NCBI GenBank assembly: GCA_964549105.1
Contig: CAZJTZ010000015.1
Span: forward strand, 9,301-73,300
Reading direction: 5' to 3'
Length of the DNA: 64,000 bases
Source of the DNA: Hydrogenedens sp964549105
Lineage (GTDB): Bacteria; Hydrogenedentota; Hydrogenedentia; Hydrogenedentales; Hydrogenedentaceae
The translations under genes and the position numbers were made by a program. Positions 57,001-64,000 of this stretch are shown here, piece by piece; positions within the stretch are counted from its first letter, which is position 1; each line of letters opens with the position of its first letter. Below the pieces are notes generated by a model. That model did not search any database and was not told where the DNA came from. It was given only the letters and a program-made list of their open reading frames with translations.

Positions 57001-58120
57001 CTATGTATGACAAATTTACCTCTGACTCCTTTTCGAGAAAGAATAGGTCATCTGGCACTTTTAATCGTGATTCATTTTTTGGATTGTCAGAAAAACAATC
57101 GATCCGTATTTCCTTACCATCCACCTTCTTATCAAGACACTCAAACAAACCACCGTTCAAAAATGGGATATTGTCAAATTCTTTGAGAAATTTTTCTCTG
57201 TCCTTTATAAAACGGCTATAACGATAGTATCCCTGTTGTAGATAGGCATCGCTTATGAAGCCATGCTTTTGTGCCTCTTCTACAAATAACCTGCTTGCTG
57301 AGTTATCTTTACGCATAGGTGTATTTAATGTGGCAAAGAAAAGATTTTGTAAGATGGCTTTATAATAGGTACTGCCTGTGCTATCGTTATAGTTCAAAAT
57401 ATGATCCACAAAAAATTTATCAAATAATGTAGTTGGAATAAGTTTTTTCTCTTTCATGAACCAGATGAAGATGATACGCGTAATCAAGCGAATGAGATTT
57501 TTTGCATTCCGACTTTCTCTGCCCTTATCTTCATCATCAGGGAATACGACCCTGTCCATTGCCCAGAAATACCAGTTTTGGAGTTCAGCATAGAAAGCCT
57601 TTGTTACCTTTTCTACGCTGAATGCCTCTTTTAATCGCTCTAATGAAGAAAAATCGGCTTGCTGTATTTGTAGAAGGAATGTCTTGTTGGACTGGTCCCG
57701 GCTTACGAAGTAGGTATACCTGCGGAAGGAACTGTAGTTACGCTGTCCTGTTGGCTCGGGTATGCCGTATACAAGGGAAAAACGAAAATCGTTCTTGTCG
57801 TCGTAGAATATAAATATGCCAGCAGAATAATGACGGTCCCCTTTTAATATTTTTTTGGCTAAGTCATACTGGGCTTTTTTGCCGGAGCGTTCTGTCAGGT
57901 TATTTTCGACTTTGATGGTAAAGATAGCAAGTAAGTCTTCATTTTTAAGGTTTATCTCTCCAAATAGAAATGGAGTTGCAAATTGTGATGTGTCAAGTTC
58001 AAAATCATAATCTTCTTTTATCAAACGGAGTGTATTTACTTCAAGAGATTGAAAAAAATCAGAGACAGTATCTGGACTAAAACCCTTAAATATTTCCTGT
58101 AATGCGGATTCGATAGTCAT
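54017..58120 (-). CDS. Type IIG (Eco57I-like) restriction-modification enzyme with in-frame DUF559 cassette
   Basis: 1367 residues. The N-terminal third (about 1-440) is the restriction or accessory part of BREX/type IIG-like proteins. Then come SYYTPREIVDYMV, SAM motif I DPACGSGAFPMGILHKL near 706, motif IV IGNPPYIQLQ near 927 and a TaqI-type target-recognition C-terminus (VVWCSVGETFYCF). The NPPY motif shows an N6-adenine methyltransferase. Residues about 463-665 do not belong to the family. They hold two copies of a 26-residue repeat (QVNNQGSSPCKGEV...) bracketing a DUF559 domain with LTPAEAKLW, GRRFRRQYSVGKYILDFYC and LAVELDGAGH. The frame is unbroken. The stop overlaps the RAYT start. 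Confidence 0.9.
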   Translation of the reverse strand: MTIESALQEIFKGFSPDTVSDFFQSLEVNTLRLIKEDYDFELDTSQFATPFLFGEINLKNEDLLAIFTIKVENNLTERSGKKAQYDLAKKILKGDRHYSAGIFIFYDDKNDFRFSLVYGIPEPTGQRNYSSFRRYTYFVSRDQSNKTFLLQIQQADFSSLERLKEAFSVEKVTKAFYAELQNWYFWAMDRVVFPDDEDKGRESRNAKNLIRLITRIIFIWFMKEKKLIPTTLFDKFFVDHILNYNDSTGSTYYKAILQNLFFATLNTPMRKDNSASRLFVEEAQKHGFISDAYLQQGYYRYSRFIKDREKFLKEFDNIPFLNGGLFECLDKKVDGKEIRIDCFSDNPKNESRLKVPDDLFFLEKESEVNLSYIESGTSRKVRGLFPILKSYNFTTDENTPIDEEIALDPELLGKVFENLLASYNPETATTARNATGSYYTPREIVDYMVTESLVQYLKQNIEHNQNQVNNQGSSPCKGEVSHSDGGVNSNPTPPTTTPPFEKGESLMLPNPTPPTTDVYNLPELKSFRKELRKNLTPAEAKLWTALKNKQLQGRRFRRQYSVGKYILDFYCPEEKLAVELDGAGHFSFAGSEYDVERDAFMQYYDVKVLRFENKLVWEDLEYVLEEIKKNFGWFSQNKIINQNQVNNQGSSPCKGEVSRSDGGVNSNPMVSSLEARLRKLFVYDDDITDFNDREKNAIIEALSNVKILDPACGSGAFPMGILHKLVLALHKLDPDNKIWKKRLLDKIAVEIRAEVEKSLENKSLDYIRKLGLIEHCIFGVDIQEIAIQISKLRFFISLLIEQEVDDSKENRDIRALPNLETKFVAANTLIGLDTDLYLESDEVKFLKNKLFEIREKLFYTNKRTEKYELQKELTSLRKQLKIELEKNGFPNDKAEKITQFDPFDQNTHADFFDPEWMFGVNHGFDIVIGNPPYIQLQKAYNSKIKFADLYKEQGYQTFDRTGDIYCLFYEKGINLLNDKGHLIFITSNKWMRAGYGEKLRKFFLNYNPKILIDLGPNVFESATVDTNILIIQKTKNQNQLYAVKITEKNKDNLDFARFLQENGVILSKLTPDAWFIGDDAEQRLKEKIEQIGKPLKEWDVKIYYGIKTGLNEAFIIDNNTRDKILANCQDEAEKERTKAIIKPILRGRDIKRYYYQWAGIWVIGTFPSLRLNIDDYPAIKKYFLDHFDIRQLEQSGEKYPELGFNARKKTGNKWFETQDQIGYYHEFEKEKVVWCSVGETFYCFINKDYYILDTNYFTTSLNKWQLGVLNSKLIINYINSLDTLVGSLAYRHYKYNFEKIPIPPIGVDNEPIVHQIEVLVDKILEAKKTENYENSPDTTPYEREIDHLVYKLYNLTDSEIKIIERQA
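56124..56201. repeat. 78-bp direct repeat, left copy (distal side of DUF559 cassette)
   Basis: Runs from gaattgacccctccgtcgct to the tail ttacctggttctggtta. It contains two hairpins: GTCGC/GCGAC with loop GTA (minus strand), and CTCACCTT/AAGGGGAG with a three-base loop. It differs from the right copy at a single base (gctacgcg versus gctatgcg). Lies in the reading frame of the type IIG gene. Confidence 0.92.
56124..56654 (-). mobile_element. 531-bp in-frame DUF559 endonuclease-like cassette
   Basis: One repeat copy plus the intervening 453 bp make a period of 531 bp, exactly 177 codons, so gain or loss by recombination between the repeats keeps the frame. The encoded domain has the DUF559/Vsr-like core: LTPAEAKLWTALKNKQ, FRRQYSVGKYILDFYC, KLAVELDGAGH and VLRFENK. 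The acidic residues (DFYC, ELDG) and the His are intact, which suggests an active or recently active nuclease fold. The left part also holds a 10-bp perfect hairpin CTCCCCCTTT/AAAGGGGGAG (56609-56631) and a repeated gggggtgtcggat. Confidence 0.8.
56655..56732. repeat. 78-bp direct repeat, right copy (proximal side of DUF559 cassette)
   Basis: Near-identical to 56124-56201 (77 of 78 bases). Similarity decays beyond both ends: on the left, gggttagaattg versus ggatttgaattg hints that the original repeat was about ten bases longer. Encodes QVNNQGSSPCKGEVSHSDGG here and QVNNQGSSPCKGEVSRSDGG in the other copy. Confidence 0.92.
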
Positions 58121-58294
58121 GAATTTCCCTCTTCTATTTTTCTGTTTTCAATGGCAATGATAATCTCTTTGTCCAGTTGTATTGGTAATTTACAAATTAT
58201 CACTACATTGTAAGATATATTGTATTGTTTATTACACAAAGATTTATGTTTTTCTTAAATCTTTTCGTAGGCAGTGTGTAAGGAGAAAAGAAAT

Positions 58295-59314
58295 TTATTT
58301 CTTTTTGCTTTTTCGGTATTTCCTAACGGCGGTTATGTGGTCGTCTATGTCTTTGTTAAAGGTGTGCGTCCTGCCATCGGTGTTTAATACAAAATAGAGG
58401 TATTCTCCCGTCTGGGGAAATAATGCGGCGCGCAAACTTGGAATGCCTGGATTGGAAATCGGTGTAGGGGGCAATCCTTTGTATTTATAGGTATTATAGG
58501 GGGAATCTATCTCTTTATCTTTGTCGGTAAGTTGGACTCCATATTTTTGATTTGCATACTGCAAGGTGGCATCAACTTGAAGCAACATACCTTTTTTTAG
58601 ACGATTATAAATTACCTGTGCAATGAGAGGACGCTCTTCATCTACCCTCGCTTCTTCTTCAACTAATGATGCAACAATAACCTTCTGATATTTTTCTTCT
58701 GGTGATAGGTCATAACCATTTTCTTCCATTAATTTTTTCCATTCTTTCTCAAATTGGTCAATCATGGTATTAGCAAGGGTTTTGGCATCAGGAGTTTCTT
58801 CAAACAAATAAGTCCCCGGCATTAAAAAACCCTCAGCGGTAGGACCCGGAATATTCTTTTCCTTTGCATATTCTACAGAATTGACAAGTTTCAGAAATTC
58901 CTCTGGATTGGGTGTAATCATTGAAATCTGTTTATTTGTCAATCCTTCAGGTATGGTAATTTTATATTCAAATATGGGTCTTACGGGACCTTTCAGGATA
59001 AGTTCGTATATCTGTCTTGCAGAATATCCCTGTGGAATAGAATAGATACCATACTTAACGCCCTTATCTCCCCCTTTTATTTTTAACATCGCCAGGAAAC
59101 AAATCTCGTGAGGAATCAATCCTTTTCCCTTTAACTGCAAAGCCACATCCCTGGCGGTGCTTCCTTTAGGAATGGTAATTTCGATTGGGGCACCGGGAAT
59201 ACCTTCTCTCATAAGGTATACATACCCCGCCACAGCAAAAACCCCAATCATTAGGGAGATACAAAAAATGGATACGACAAAAATGATAAATGATTTAAGT
59301 AATAATCGCTTCAT
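58295..59314 (-). CDS. mltG: Endolytic murein transglycosylase MltG
   Basis: 339 residues: one N-terminal membrane helix (about 8-32), then a LysM-like subdomain (ITIPKGSTARDVALQL) and the YceG catalytic domain. The catalytic glutamate lies in SLVEEEARVDEERPLIA near 217, followed by QVIYNRLKKGMLLQVDATLQY and SPYNTYKYKGLPPTPISNPG. It cleaves nascent glycan strands to end their elongation. The ATG overlaps the ruvX stop (ATGA), a very common ruvX-mltG arrangement. Confidence 0.95.
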   Translation of the reverse strand: MKRLLLKSFIIFVVSIFCISLMIGVFAVAGYVYLMREGIPGAPIEITIPKGSTARDVALQLKGKGLIPHEICFLAMLKIKGGDKGVKYGIYSIPQGYSARQIYELILKGPVRPIFEYKITIPEGLTNKQISMITPNPEEFLKLVNSVEYAKEKNIPGPTAEGFLMPGTYLFEETPDAKTLANTMIDQFEKEWKKLMEENGYDLSPEEKYQKVIVASLVEEEARVDEERPLIAQVIYNRLKKGMLLQVDATLQYANQKYGVQLTDKDKEIDSPYNTYKYKGLPPTPISNPGIPSLRAALFPQTGEYLYFVLNTDGRTHTFNKDIDDHITAVRKYRKSKKK

Positions 59315-59748
59315 TTTGTATTTCTGTTTCTTTTATTTGTTTCCAAATATGTTTCTAATAGTTTTGCGGCGGCTATCATATCTATCATCTTTCTTTGTTT
59401 TCTCTGGTCAATCCCGACTTCCGACAAAGATTTTTGTGCCATTACCGTGGTAAGCCTTTCATCTACAAGTTCAACGCTTAAATCAATACATTCCTTTACT
59501 TCTTCATAAAATCTTCTCACTTTCTCTGTCTGTATTCCCTCCTTCCCTCCCATTGTCAGAGGCAAACCGATAATAATCTTCTTTACTTCCTTCTCTTTGA
59601 TAACATCTTTTATTACCCTAATGTAATCTTTCGTTTTATTTAAATCAATTACCATAAGAGGAAAGGCAAGAATCCCTAAAGGGTCGCTAATTGCCAGACC
59701 TATCCTAATTTCACCATAATCAATAGCAAGAACTCTTCCTTCGTCCAA
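59311..59748 (-). CDS. ruvX: RuvX/YqgF Holliday-junction resolvase-like protein
   Basis: 145 residues with RNase H-like fold. VLAIDYGEIRIGLAISDP at the N-terminus gives the first catalytic Asp. IIIGLPLTMGGKEG and ELVDERLTTVMAQ supply the glutamate and the second region. Roles proposed for the family include pre-16S rRNA 5' maturation. The TTG at 59748 is preferred because AGGA lies eight bases upstream; a GTG at 59772 has no site. Overlaps mltG by four bases. Confidence 0.9.
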   Translation of the reverse strand: MDEGRVLAIDYGEIRIGLAISDPLGILAFPLMVIDLNKTKDYIRVIKDVIKEKEVKKIIIGLPLTMGGKEGIQTEKVRRFYEEVKECIDLSVELVDERLTTVMAQKSLSEVGIDQRKQRKMIDMIAAAKLLETYLETNKRNRNTK

Positions 59749-59839
59749 TTTTAATTTCCTATTTGTTATCACTTATTTTTATAATTGTAAAAAAATTGTA
59801 TTTATGTCCATGTAATTATAACCTTTGAGGGAGTTTATT

Positions 59840-60517
59840 ATGCACATTGAAGATAGACCCATTCACTTTTCTGTTGAATTAATACACAATCCAACACCTA
59901 TCCACAAAGAAGCATTACAAAGATTATATTATGATTTAACAGGAACACCTGTCTCTTATGACAGCACGGATTTCAGTTTTCCTATGCAAACTCGTTTTTA
60001 TTCCACACACGGGAAAAGCCAATCCATTGCTTTGTTCCTTTTGGACCGTGCCATAATTATAGAAGAATGGACATCTGCAACTTTTGAGGAATTTTTAAAT
60101 AGAGTCAAAGAATTAGGTCCAAAGATTTTGCAGGCACGCAATCAAGGAGCGTTTTTAGCCCACGCGGGTACCTTTCGTTCGACATTTGCTTTGACTCGTT
60201 ATGATGACGCCAAAACCTTTATCATGGAAAAGTTATTAAACCAATCACAAGAGTTAATCATTGACCATTTTGGTAGGCCCTTAGCCACAGCAGGAATACG
60301 ATTTGTTTTCCCGGAATCAAACGATACACCCGGCATTTACCATGTGCTTATAGAATCGTTTCGACATAATAAAAAGGAATTATTTGTAGAGGTGCGGGGA
60401 ATTTTTGGGAGAACACTTATTACGGCACAGAACATTAATGTAGTGGTTGAAAATCTTAAAGATATGCGAGAGTTCCTTACCCAAAGGCTTCAACCTTACC
60501 TTGCCCAATATGACTGA
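59840..60517 (+). CDS. Hypothetical protein, 225 residues
   Basis: The start is the ATG following GAGGGAG; a TTG further upstream lies within that site. No signal peptide or membrane segment, so it is cytoplasmic. It reads as an alpha/beta protein with HIEDRPIHFSVELIHNPTP at the start and EEWTSATFEEFLNRV, RPLATAGIRFVFPES, and FVEVRGIFGR further on. I do not recognise a family. It is divergent from ruvX with a 91-bp gap and faces the aldo/keto reductase gene convergently, 11 bp apart. Confidence 0.85.
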   Translation: MHIEDRPIHFSVELIHNPTPIHKEALQRLYYDLTGTPVSYDSTDFSFPMQTRFYSTHGKSQSIALFLLDRAIIIEEWTSATFEEFLNRVKELGPKILQARNQGAFLAHAGTFRSTFALTRYDDAKTFIMEKLLNQSQELIIDHFGRPLATAGIRFVFPESNDTPGIYHVLIESFRHNKKELFVEVRGIFGRTLITAQNINVVVENLKDMREFLTQRLQPYLAQYD

Positions 60518-60528
60518 ACAGAGACAAT

Positions 60529-61509
60529 TTACCATCCCCGTATACGATAAACTTCGAGAGGTTCTCTATCTGTAGCCGATGGGGGCTGATAGGACAAGTT
60601 TGATATTTCATTCCACTCCTCAGGTGTAAGTTTTTTATCAATACATTGAACCACTTCTTTAAATTGTTCTAAGGTCCTTGCACCTAATAATATGGTTGTT
60701 ACTGCAGGATGACTCTTCACCCAGGTTGCCGCCAATACCGCAGGAGAATACCCTTTTTGCTGTGCGTATTGAACAAACCTTTTTGTAATTTCAACATACA
60801 TAGAATCGCTATACCGTTGTTGATACATCTGATTTTCATTCAATCGCCCTTTTTCGCCTCTCAAATATTTGCCTGTTAGCATACCTGCACCCAGCACATT
60901 ATATGGAATAACTGCAAGATTCTCATGTTGAGCCAGGGGCAAAATTTCCACTTCCACCTGTCTCTTAATCAGGCTATACATAGGTTGAACACATACCACA
61001 GGGGCATAAAGATACTGCTTCGCGACGGATATCGTTTTCATCATTTGCCACGCAGAGAAATTTGATAGTCCCATATACAAAACTTTACCCTGCGAAATAA
61101 GTGTGTGAACCATTTCCAACGAATATTCAATTGAGGTATGCTCGTCCCAATGGTGTAAATATAAAATATCCAGATAATCTGTCTTCAATCTACGCAACGA
61201 TTCCTCTACGGAAAGGATAATATTCTTTTTTGATAAGCCCTCTCGATTTACACCCCCTTCAGAAGGAAAAAACACCTTAGAGGCAAGAACAATTTCCTTC
61301 CTCTTTTCACCTAACCATTCGCCAAGAATTTTTTCTGTTTCCCCCTTATTATAATTGTGGGCTGTATCAAAAAGGTTTATGCCCAGATTATAGGCATAGT
61401 CCATAATTTTGAAACTCTCTTCCTTACTTGCTTCGTTCCCAAAAGTCATTGTGCCCAGACAAACTTCTGAAACTTTCAAACCTGATTTACCCAGTGGAAC
61501 ATAATTCAT
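60529..61509 (-). CDS. Aldo/keto reductase
   Basis: NADPH-dependent TIM-barrel oxidoreductase of 326 residues. VCLGTMTFGN, then the catalytic tetrad: Asp in INLFDTAHNYNKG, Tyr in the same segment, Lys in LASKVFFP, and His in LYLHHWDEH. The C-terminal cofactor part has ILLGARTLEQF. The start at 61509 has GGGAG eight bases upstream; the ATG at 61515 is only two bases from it. The substrate is unknown. It resembles the larger YghZ/Tas-like group more than the xylose reductases. Confidence 0.92.
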   Translation of the reverse strand: MNYVPLGKSGLKVSEVCLGTMTFGNEASKEESFKIMDYAYNLGINLFDTAHNYNKGETEKILGEWLGEKRKEIVLASKVFFPSEGGVNREGLSKKNIILSVEESLRRLKTDYLDILYLHHWDEHTSIEYSLEMVHTLISQGKVLYMGLSNFSAWQMMKTISVAKQYLYAPVVCVQPMYSLIKRQVEVEILPLAQHENLAVIPYNVLGAGMLTGKYLRGEKGRLNENQMYQQRYSDSMYVEITKRFVQYAQQKGYSPAVLAATWVKSHPAVTTILLGARTLEQFKEVVQCIDKKLTPEEWNEISNLSYQPPSATDREPLEVYRIRGW

Positions 61510-61553
61510 ATTCATATCTCCCTTCTACACCACGACACAACACAAATGAAAAG

Positions 61554-61627
61554 TGGCGGCGCAGGGATTTGAACCCCGGACACGCGGATTATGATTCCGC
61601 TGCTCTAACCAACTGAGCTACGCCGCC
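61554..61627 (-). tRNA. tRNA with anticodon CAT (elongator Met, or Ile2 if lysidinylated)
   Basis: On the minus strand the acceptor stem GGCGGCG pairs with CGCCGCC, the D-arm is GCTC/GAGC, and the anticodon stem GCGGA/TCCGC encloses ATCATAA with anticodon CAT at 61593-61591. The T-arm is CGGGG/CCCTG around TTCAAAT. The discriminator is A and CCA is not encoded in full. It is not an initiator, since the 1:72 pair is G-C and the anticodon stem lacks three G-C pairs. The stem is of the elongator-Met type, but tRNA-Ile2 also has CAT, so the identity is left open. A TATAAT (complement of 61640-61645) lies 12 bases upstream. Confidence 0.93.
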
Positions 61628-61795
61628 ATTCACGCAACTATTATATAAAAAACACTTTCAATATTTCTACACGCTATCTCTATTTATAGACAGTGCTATA
61701 CTTATTTATATAGGAATATAGTAATCTTTTTGGAATTTATTGCTGTTAAAATGATATTTTATTATAACTTCACAATCATTATAGGAATATTAGAC

Positions 61796-62563
61796 ATGAC
61801 TGTTGTTATATCGTGGAATGTAAATGGTCTCCGTTCTATTTTGAAAAAAGGCTTCGTGGAATGGTTGGAAAAGACCTCTCCTGATATTCTCTGCTTGCAG
61901 GAAATCAGGCTTAAACCCTCCGATATACAGGACGATTATCTTCCTTTACCTGATAATTATTTTAAGTATTGGAGTTTTGCGAAGAAGCCCGGTTACAGCG
62001 GAACTGCCTTTTTTTCTAAAAAACAGCCTATTCAGATTATAGAAGAGAAAGACCCTACTTTTATTGACGAAGGGCGTCTACAAATAGCCGATTTTGGCGA
62101 TTTTCTTTTGTTCAACTCTTACTGGCCTAATAGTCAGGAGGAAAAGAAACGAATCCCTTATAAACTTGAATTTATTGATAAACTGCAAGCCAAACTCCTT
62201 GATTTCGTAAAAAAGAGAAAGAAGAATATACTTGTATGTGGTGATTTTAATATTGCTCATACAGAGATAGACCTCGCAAGACCCAAAGATAATGAAAATC
62301 ACGCAGGCTATTACCCTGAGGAGAGAGAGGCTATGACCCGATTCCTCGACGCAGGGTTTGTAGACACTTTTAGAATGTTCTGTAAAGAAGGTGGGCATTA
62401 TACCTGGTGGTCATATCGGACGCGTGCTCGTGAACGGAATATCGGTTGGAGAATTGATTATCATGTGGTTAATGAAGGGTTCAAAAAACATGTCAAAAAC
62501 TCGTGGATTTTATCTGATGTCTACGGCTCTGACCACTGTCCTATTGGAATTGAATTGGGATAA
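61796..62563 (+). CDS. xth: Exodeoxyribonuclease III
   Basis: DNA-repair AP endonuclease and 3'-5' exonuclease of 255 residues. Catalytic residues are in ISWNVNGLRS (Asn), LCLQEIRL (Glu), VCGDFNIAH (Asp, Asn), WRIDYHVV (Asp) and GSDHCPIGI (Asp-His). The start is the ATG at 61796, with AGGA nine bases upstream; 22 further codons in frame upstream are not credible. It is divergent from the tRNA gene, and the next gene starts three bases after its stop. Confidence 0.95.
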   Translation: MTVVISWNVNGLRSILKKGFVEWLEKTSPDILCLQEIRLKPSDIQDDYLPLPDNYFKYWSFAKKPGYSGTAFFSKKQPIQIIEEKDPTFIDEGRLQIADFGDFLLFNSYWPNSQEEKKRIPYKLEFIDKLQAKLLDFVKKRKKNILVCGDFNIAHTEIDLARPKDNENHAGYYPEEREAMTRFLDAGFVDTFRMFCKEGGHYTWWSYRTRARERNIGWRIDYHVVNEGFKKHVKNSWILSDVYGSDHCPIGIELG

Positions 62564-62566
62564 GTT

Positions 62567-63145
62567 ATGAAATCTTATGTTACTACAAAGCAAGGCGATT
62601 CTGGCAAAACACGGCTATTAAATGGTGAATGGGTTTCAAAGGATTCAGGTATAATTGAATGCCTCGGCAAACTTGATAGCCTTCGGGTTCATTTATCCTT
62701 GCTACGCTTAAAAATTTTAGAAACCAACAACACGCACAAGGATTTTTTATCAAATACACTGCTCTGGCTGGTTCATTGTTGTTTTATTACAGGGACACAA
62801 ATCTCCGACCCGTCTGAAAAACAAACACCTCCCGACCATCCTCAATTAAATGCGAAACATCTCCAACAATTAGAAGGGTATCAGTCAAAACTTGAAGAAC
62901 ATCTGCATCTGCCAAAAAAATTTGTTGCCTCTGCAAGTAATATCGTTTCTGCTCATGCAGATATAGCAACCACAGTGGCACGAGACTTTGAACGACAACT
63001 TGTTTCACTCTTAAAAAACTACACAGAAATATCTAATGAAACCTTTTTACCATTTTACAATCGTCTAAGTGACTTCCTTTTTATCGTTGCTCGTATTCTC
63101 GACGACAATCAATTCAACACAGTAGACTACTCTATTTTTAAATAG
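62567..63145 (+). CDS. Divergent PduO/cob(I)alamin adenosyltransferase-like protein
   Basis: 192 residues. QGDSGKTRLLNGEWVSKD at the N-terminus resembles the ATP-site block TGDxGTTxLxGGxRVSKD. VARDFERQLV sits where the family has CRRAER, and NRLSDFLFIVARIL matches the C-terminal helix (NRLSDLLFVLAR). Changes relative to the family at the RRAER block (Arg to Asp next to the retained Glu-Arg) make activity uncertain. Family members convert cob(I)alamin to adenosylcobalamin. It sits three bases after xth, probably translated together. A non-adenosyltransferase role is possible. Confidence 0.72.
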   Translation: MKSYVTTKQGDSGKTRLLNGEWVSKDSGIIECLGKLDSLRVHLSLLRLKILETNNTHKDFLSNTLLWLVHCCFITGTQISDPSEKQTPPDHPQLNAKHLQQLEGYQSKLEEHLHLPKKFVASASNIVSAHADIATTVARDFERQLVSLLKNYTEISNETFLPFYNRLSDFLFIVARILDDNQFNTVDYSIFK

Positions 63146-63184
63146 TCCTTATGTCCTTTATATGACAAAATCCCTTCACTGAAT

Positions 63185-64000
63185 TTACTCGCTATTCTTA
63201 CCTGTCAGCACTTTTTCTATAAAATTTCGTAAGCCATCGTGATATTTCTCACCTGTTATGATAAATCCTTCATTATGGTCACCACGGATTTCTAAAAACT
63301 CCTTGTCTACCGACAATAAGTCAAATATCTGTTTGCCGTGATAGTATTTTATCAGGGTATCTTCTGGACTGTGTATGACCAAAACAGGGGACTTTATTTG
63401 ATTTGCCTTCTCTTTTGTATTGAACTCATTGCCTCTGGCAAATCTTGCAGGAAACCATCGAAACATATCTTTTGCAACATCCACCGTTGAAAGGAAGGTG
63501 CTTTCCAGAATAACCCCTGCACAATTGACTTTTGTTGCCAAATTTGCCGTAACAGCACCGCCCAACGAACGACCAAAAAGAACTACCTGTCCAGGTAAAA
63601 CTTTTTTCTCCTCTGTAAGCCAACGCCACATTGCTAATGCGTCTTGACAACATCGTTCTTCAGAAGGTTTTCCTGTTGATTGTCCATAACCCCCATAGTC
63701 ATAAACCAAAACACTCATGCCTAAATTTCGGAAAATTCCAACAGACTCCAGTCGGTCTGCAACATTTCCAGCGTTTCCATGCGAAAATAAAATAAACCCT
63801 TTGGGATTTTCACAGGGAATATACCAACCGTGTGTTTTCTCTTTTCCTACGGATACGAAAACATCTTCATAATCCCAGCCATTGAGTTCAGGTGTTCTGT
63901 ATATAACAGATGACCTTTGATATAGTGCTTTCGGGAAAATATATTTACTAAACAAAAAATTTATAAACATACATAAAACAATAAATATTATTAATAATAT
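63185..64000 (-). CDS. Alpha/beta hydrolase, 5' end beyond the right window edge
   Basis: An open frame of 271 codons that is still open at base 64000. The first visible residues, ILLIIFIVLCMFINFL, look like a signal or membrane helix, so the true start is beyond the window; an internal ATG at 63970 would cut that helix. The fold has FSHGNAGN (oxyanion), the nucleophile elbow GRSLGG, HSPEDTLI (Asp) and GDHNEG (His). This is the abhydrolase group of BEM46/YqiA-like exported or membrane-associated serine hydrolases. No substrate can be inferred. Confidence 0.88.
   Translation of the reverse strand: MLLIIFIVLCMFINFLFSKYIFPKALYQRSSVIYRTPELNGWDYEDVFVSVGKEKTHGWYIPCENPKGFILFSHGNAGNVADRLESVGIFRNLGMSVLVYDYGGYGQSTGKPSEERCCQDALAMWRWLTEEKKVLPGQVVLFGRSLGGAVTANLATKVNCAGVILESTFLSTVDVAKDMFRWFPARFARGNEFNTKEKANQIKSPVLVIHSPEDTLIKYYHGKQIFDLLSVDKEFLEIRGDHNEGFIITGEKYHDGLRNFIEKVLTGKNSE

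Noticed and set aside
54017..58120. Possible intein within the restriction-modification protein
   Set aside because: The inserted part has no N-terminal Cys/Ser splice block, no His-Asn end and no LAGLIDADG motif; it carries a DUF559 domain bounded by DNA repeats instead.

Overview
The window looks like a chromosomal stretch of an AT-rich, Gram-negative-type bacterium. It has lipoprotein signals, a TatA, a cell-wall carboxypeptidase, MltG and an AlgI-type acyltransferase. Two large secreted proteins carry Glu-Gly-rich linkers, SBBP propellers and an EF-hand-like motif of the form ELLRVIQ-N-G-YHC, all of which recall Hydrogenedentota/Lentisphaerae-type genomes. That placement is inference from protein style only; no rRNA is present. 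Two tRNA genes are present, tRNA-Arg(ACG) and a CAT-anticodon tRNA.

Layout. 1-12213 is almost entirely minus strand. It holds a gene cut by the left edge, a ROK sugar kinase, indolepyruvate oxidoreductase (iorA/iorB), a B12-binding radical SAM protein, two paralogous GT39-type membrane glycosyltransferases, an AGE-family sugar epimerase and an SGNH hydrolase. 12554-21915 is plus strand: tRNA-Arg, clpX behind a perfect consensus sigma70 promoter, lon, leuS, and an MBOAT/SGNH polymer O-acetylation pair. 21901-22728 is an inositol-phosphatase-family gene on the minus strand. 23073-27477 is a compact housekeeping run ybaB-fmt-rsmB-PASTA protein-rpe, in which the PASTA protein sits where a PASTA kinase is found in Firmicutes but has no kinase domain.

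27556-33280 encodes exported proteins: a lipoprotein, a SUMF1-type protein, and a seven-repeat SBBP propeller protein with an EG-repeat linker. 33275-37902 (minus) holds a carboxypeptidase, a hybrid histidine kinase with degenerate receiver domains, RNase HI and an ankyrin lipoprotein. 38009-45836 holds Memo-like and Nif3-like proteins, glycogen synthase, TsaE, tandem DUF502 proteins, a Trm112-like protein, TatA and GlnS. 46015-51627 is one 1870-residue modular surface protein.

51900-58120 is the accessory part and the most interesting region. A type IIG (Eco57I-like) restriction-modification gene contains an in-frame DUF559 endonuclease-like cassette bounded by 78-bp near-identical direct repeats. 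Its stop codon overlaps the start of a RAYT (REP-associated Y1 transposase) gene. The RAYT gene is itself invaded in frame by REP-like palindromes and 66-bp minisatellite units and is followed by a partial tandem copy of its own 3' half. Nine copies of one palindrome lie within 1.8 kb. The rest (58295-64000) is mltG, ruvX, an unknown protein, an aldo/keto reductase, a tRNA, exonuclease III, a divergent PduO-like protein and an alpha/beta hydrolase that runs off the right edge.
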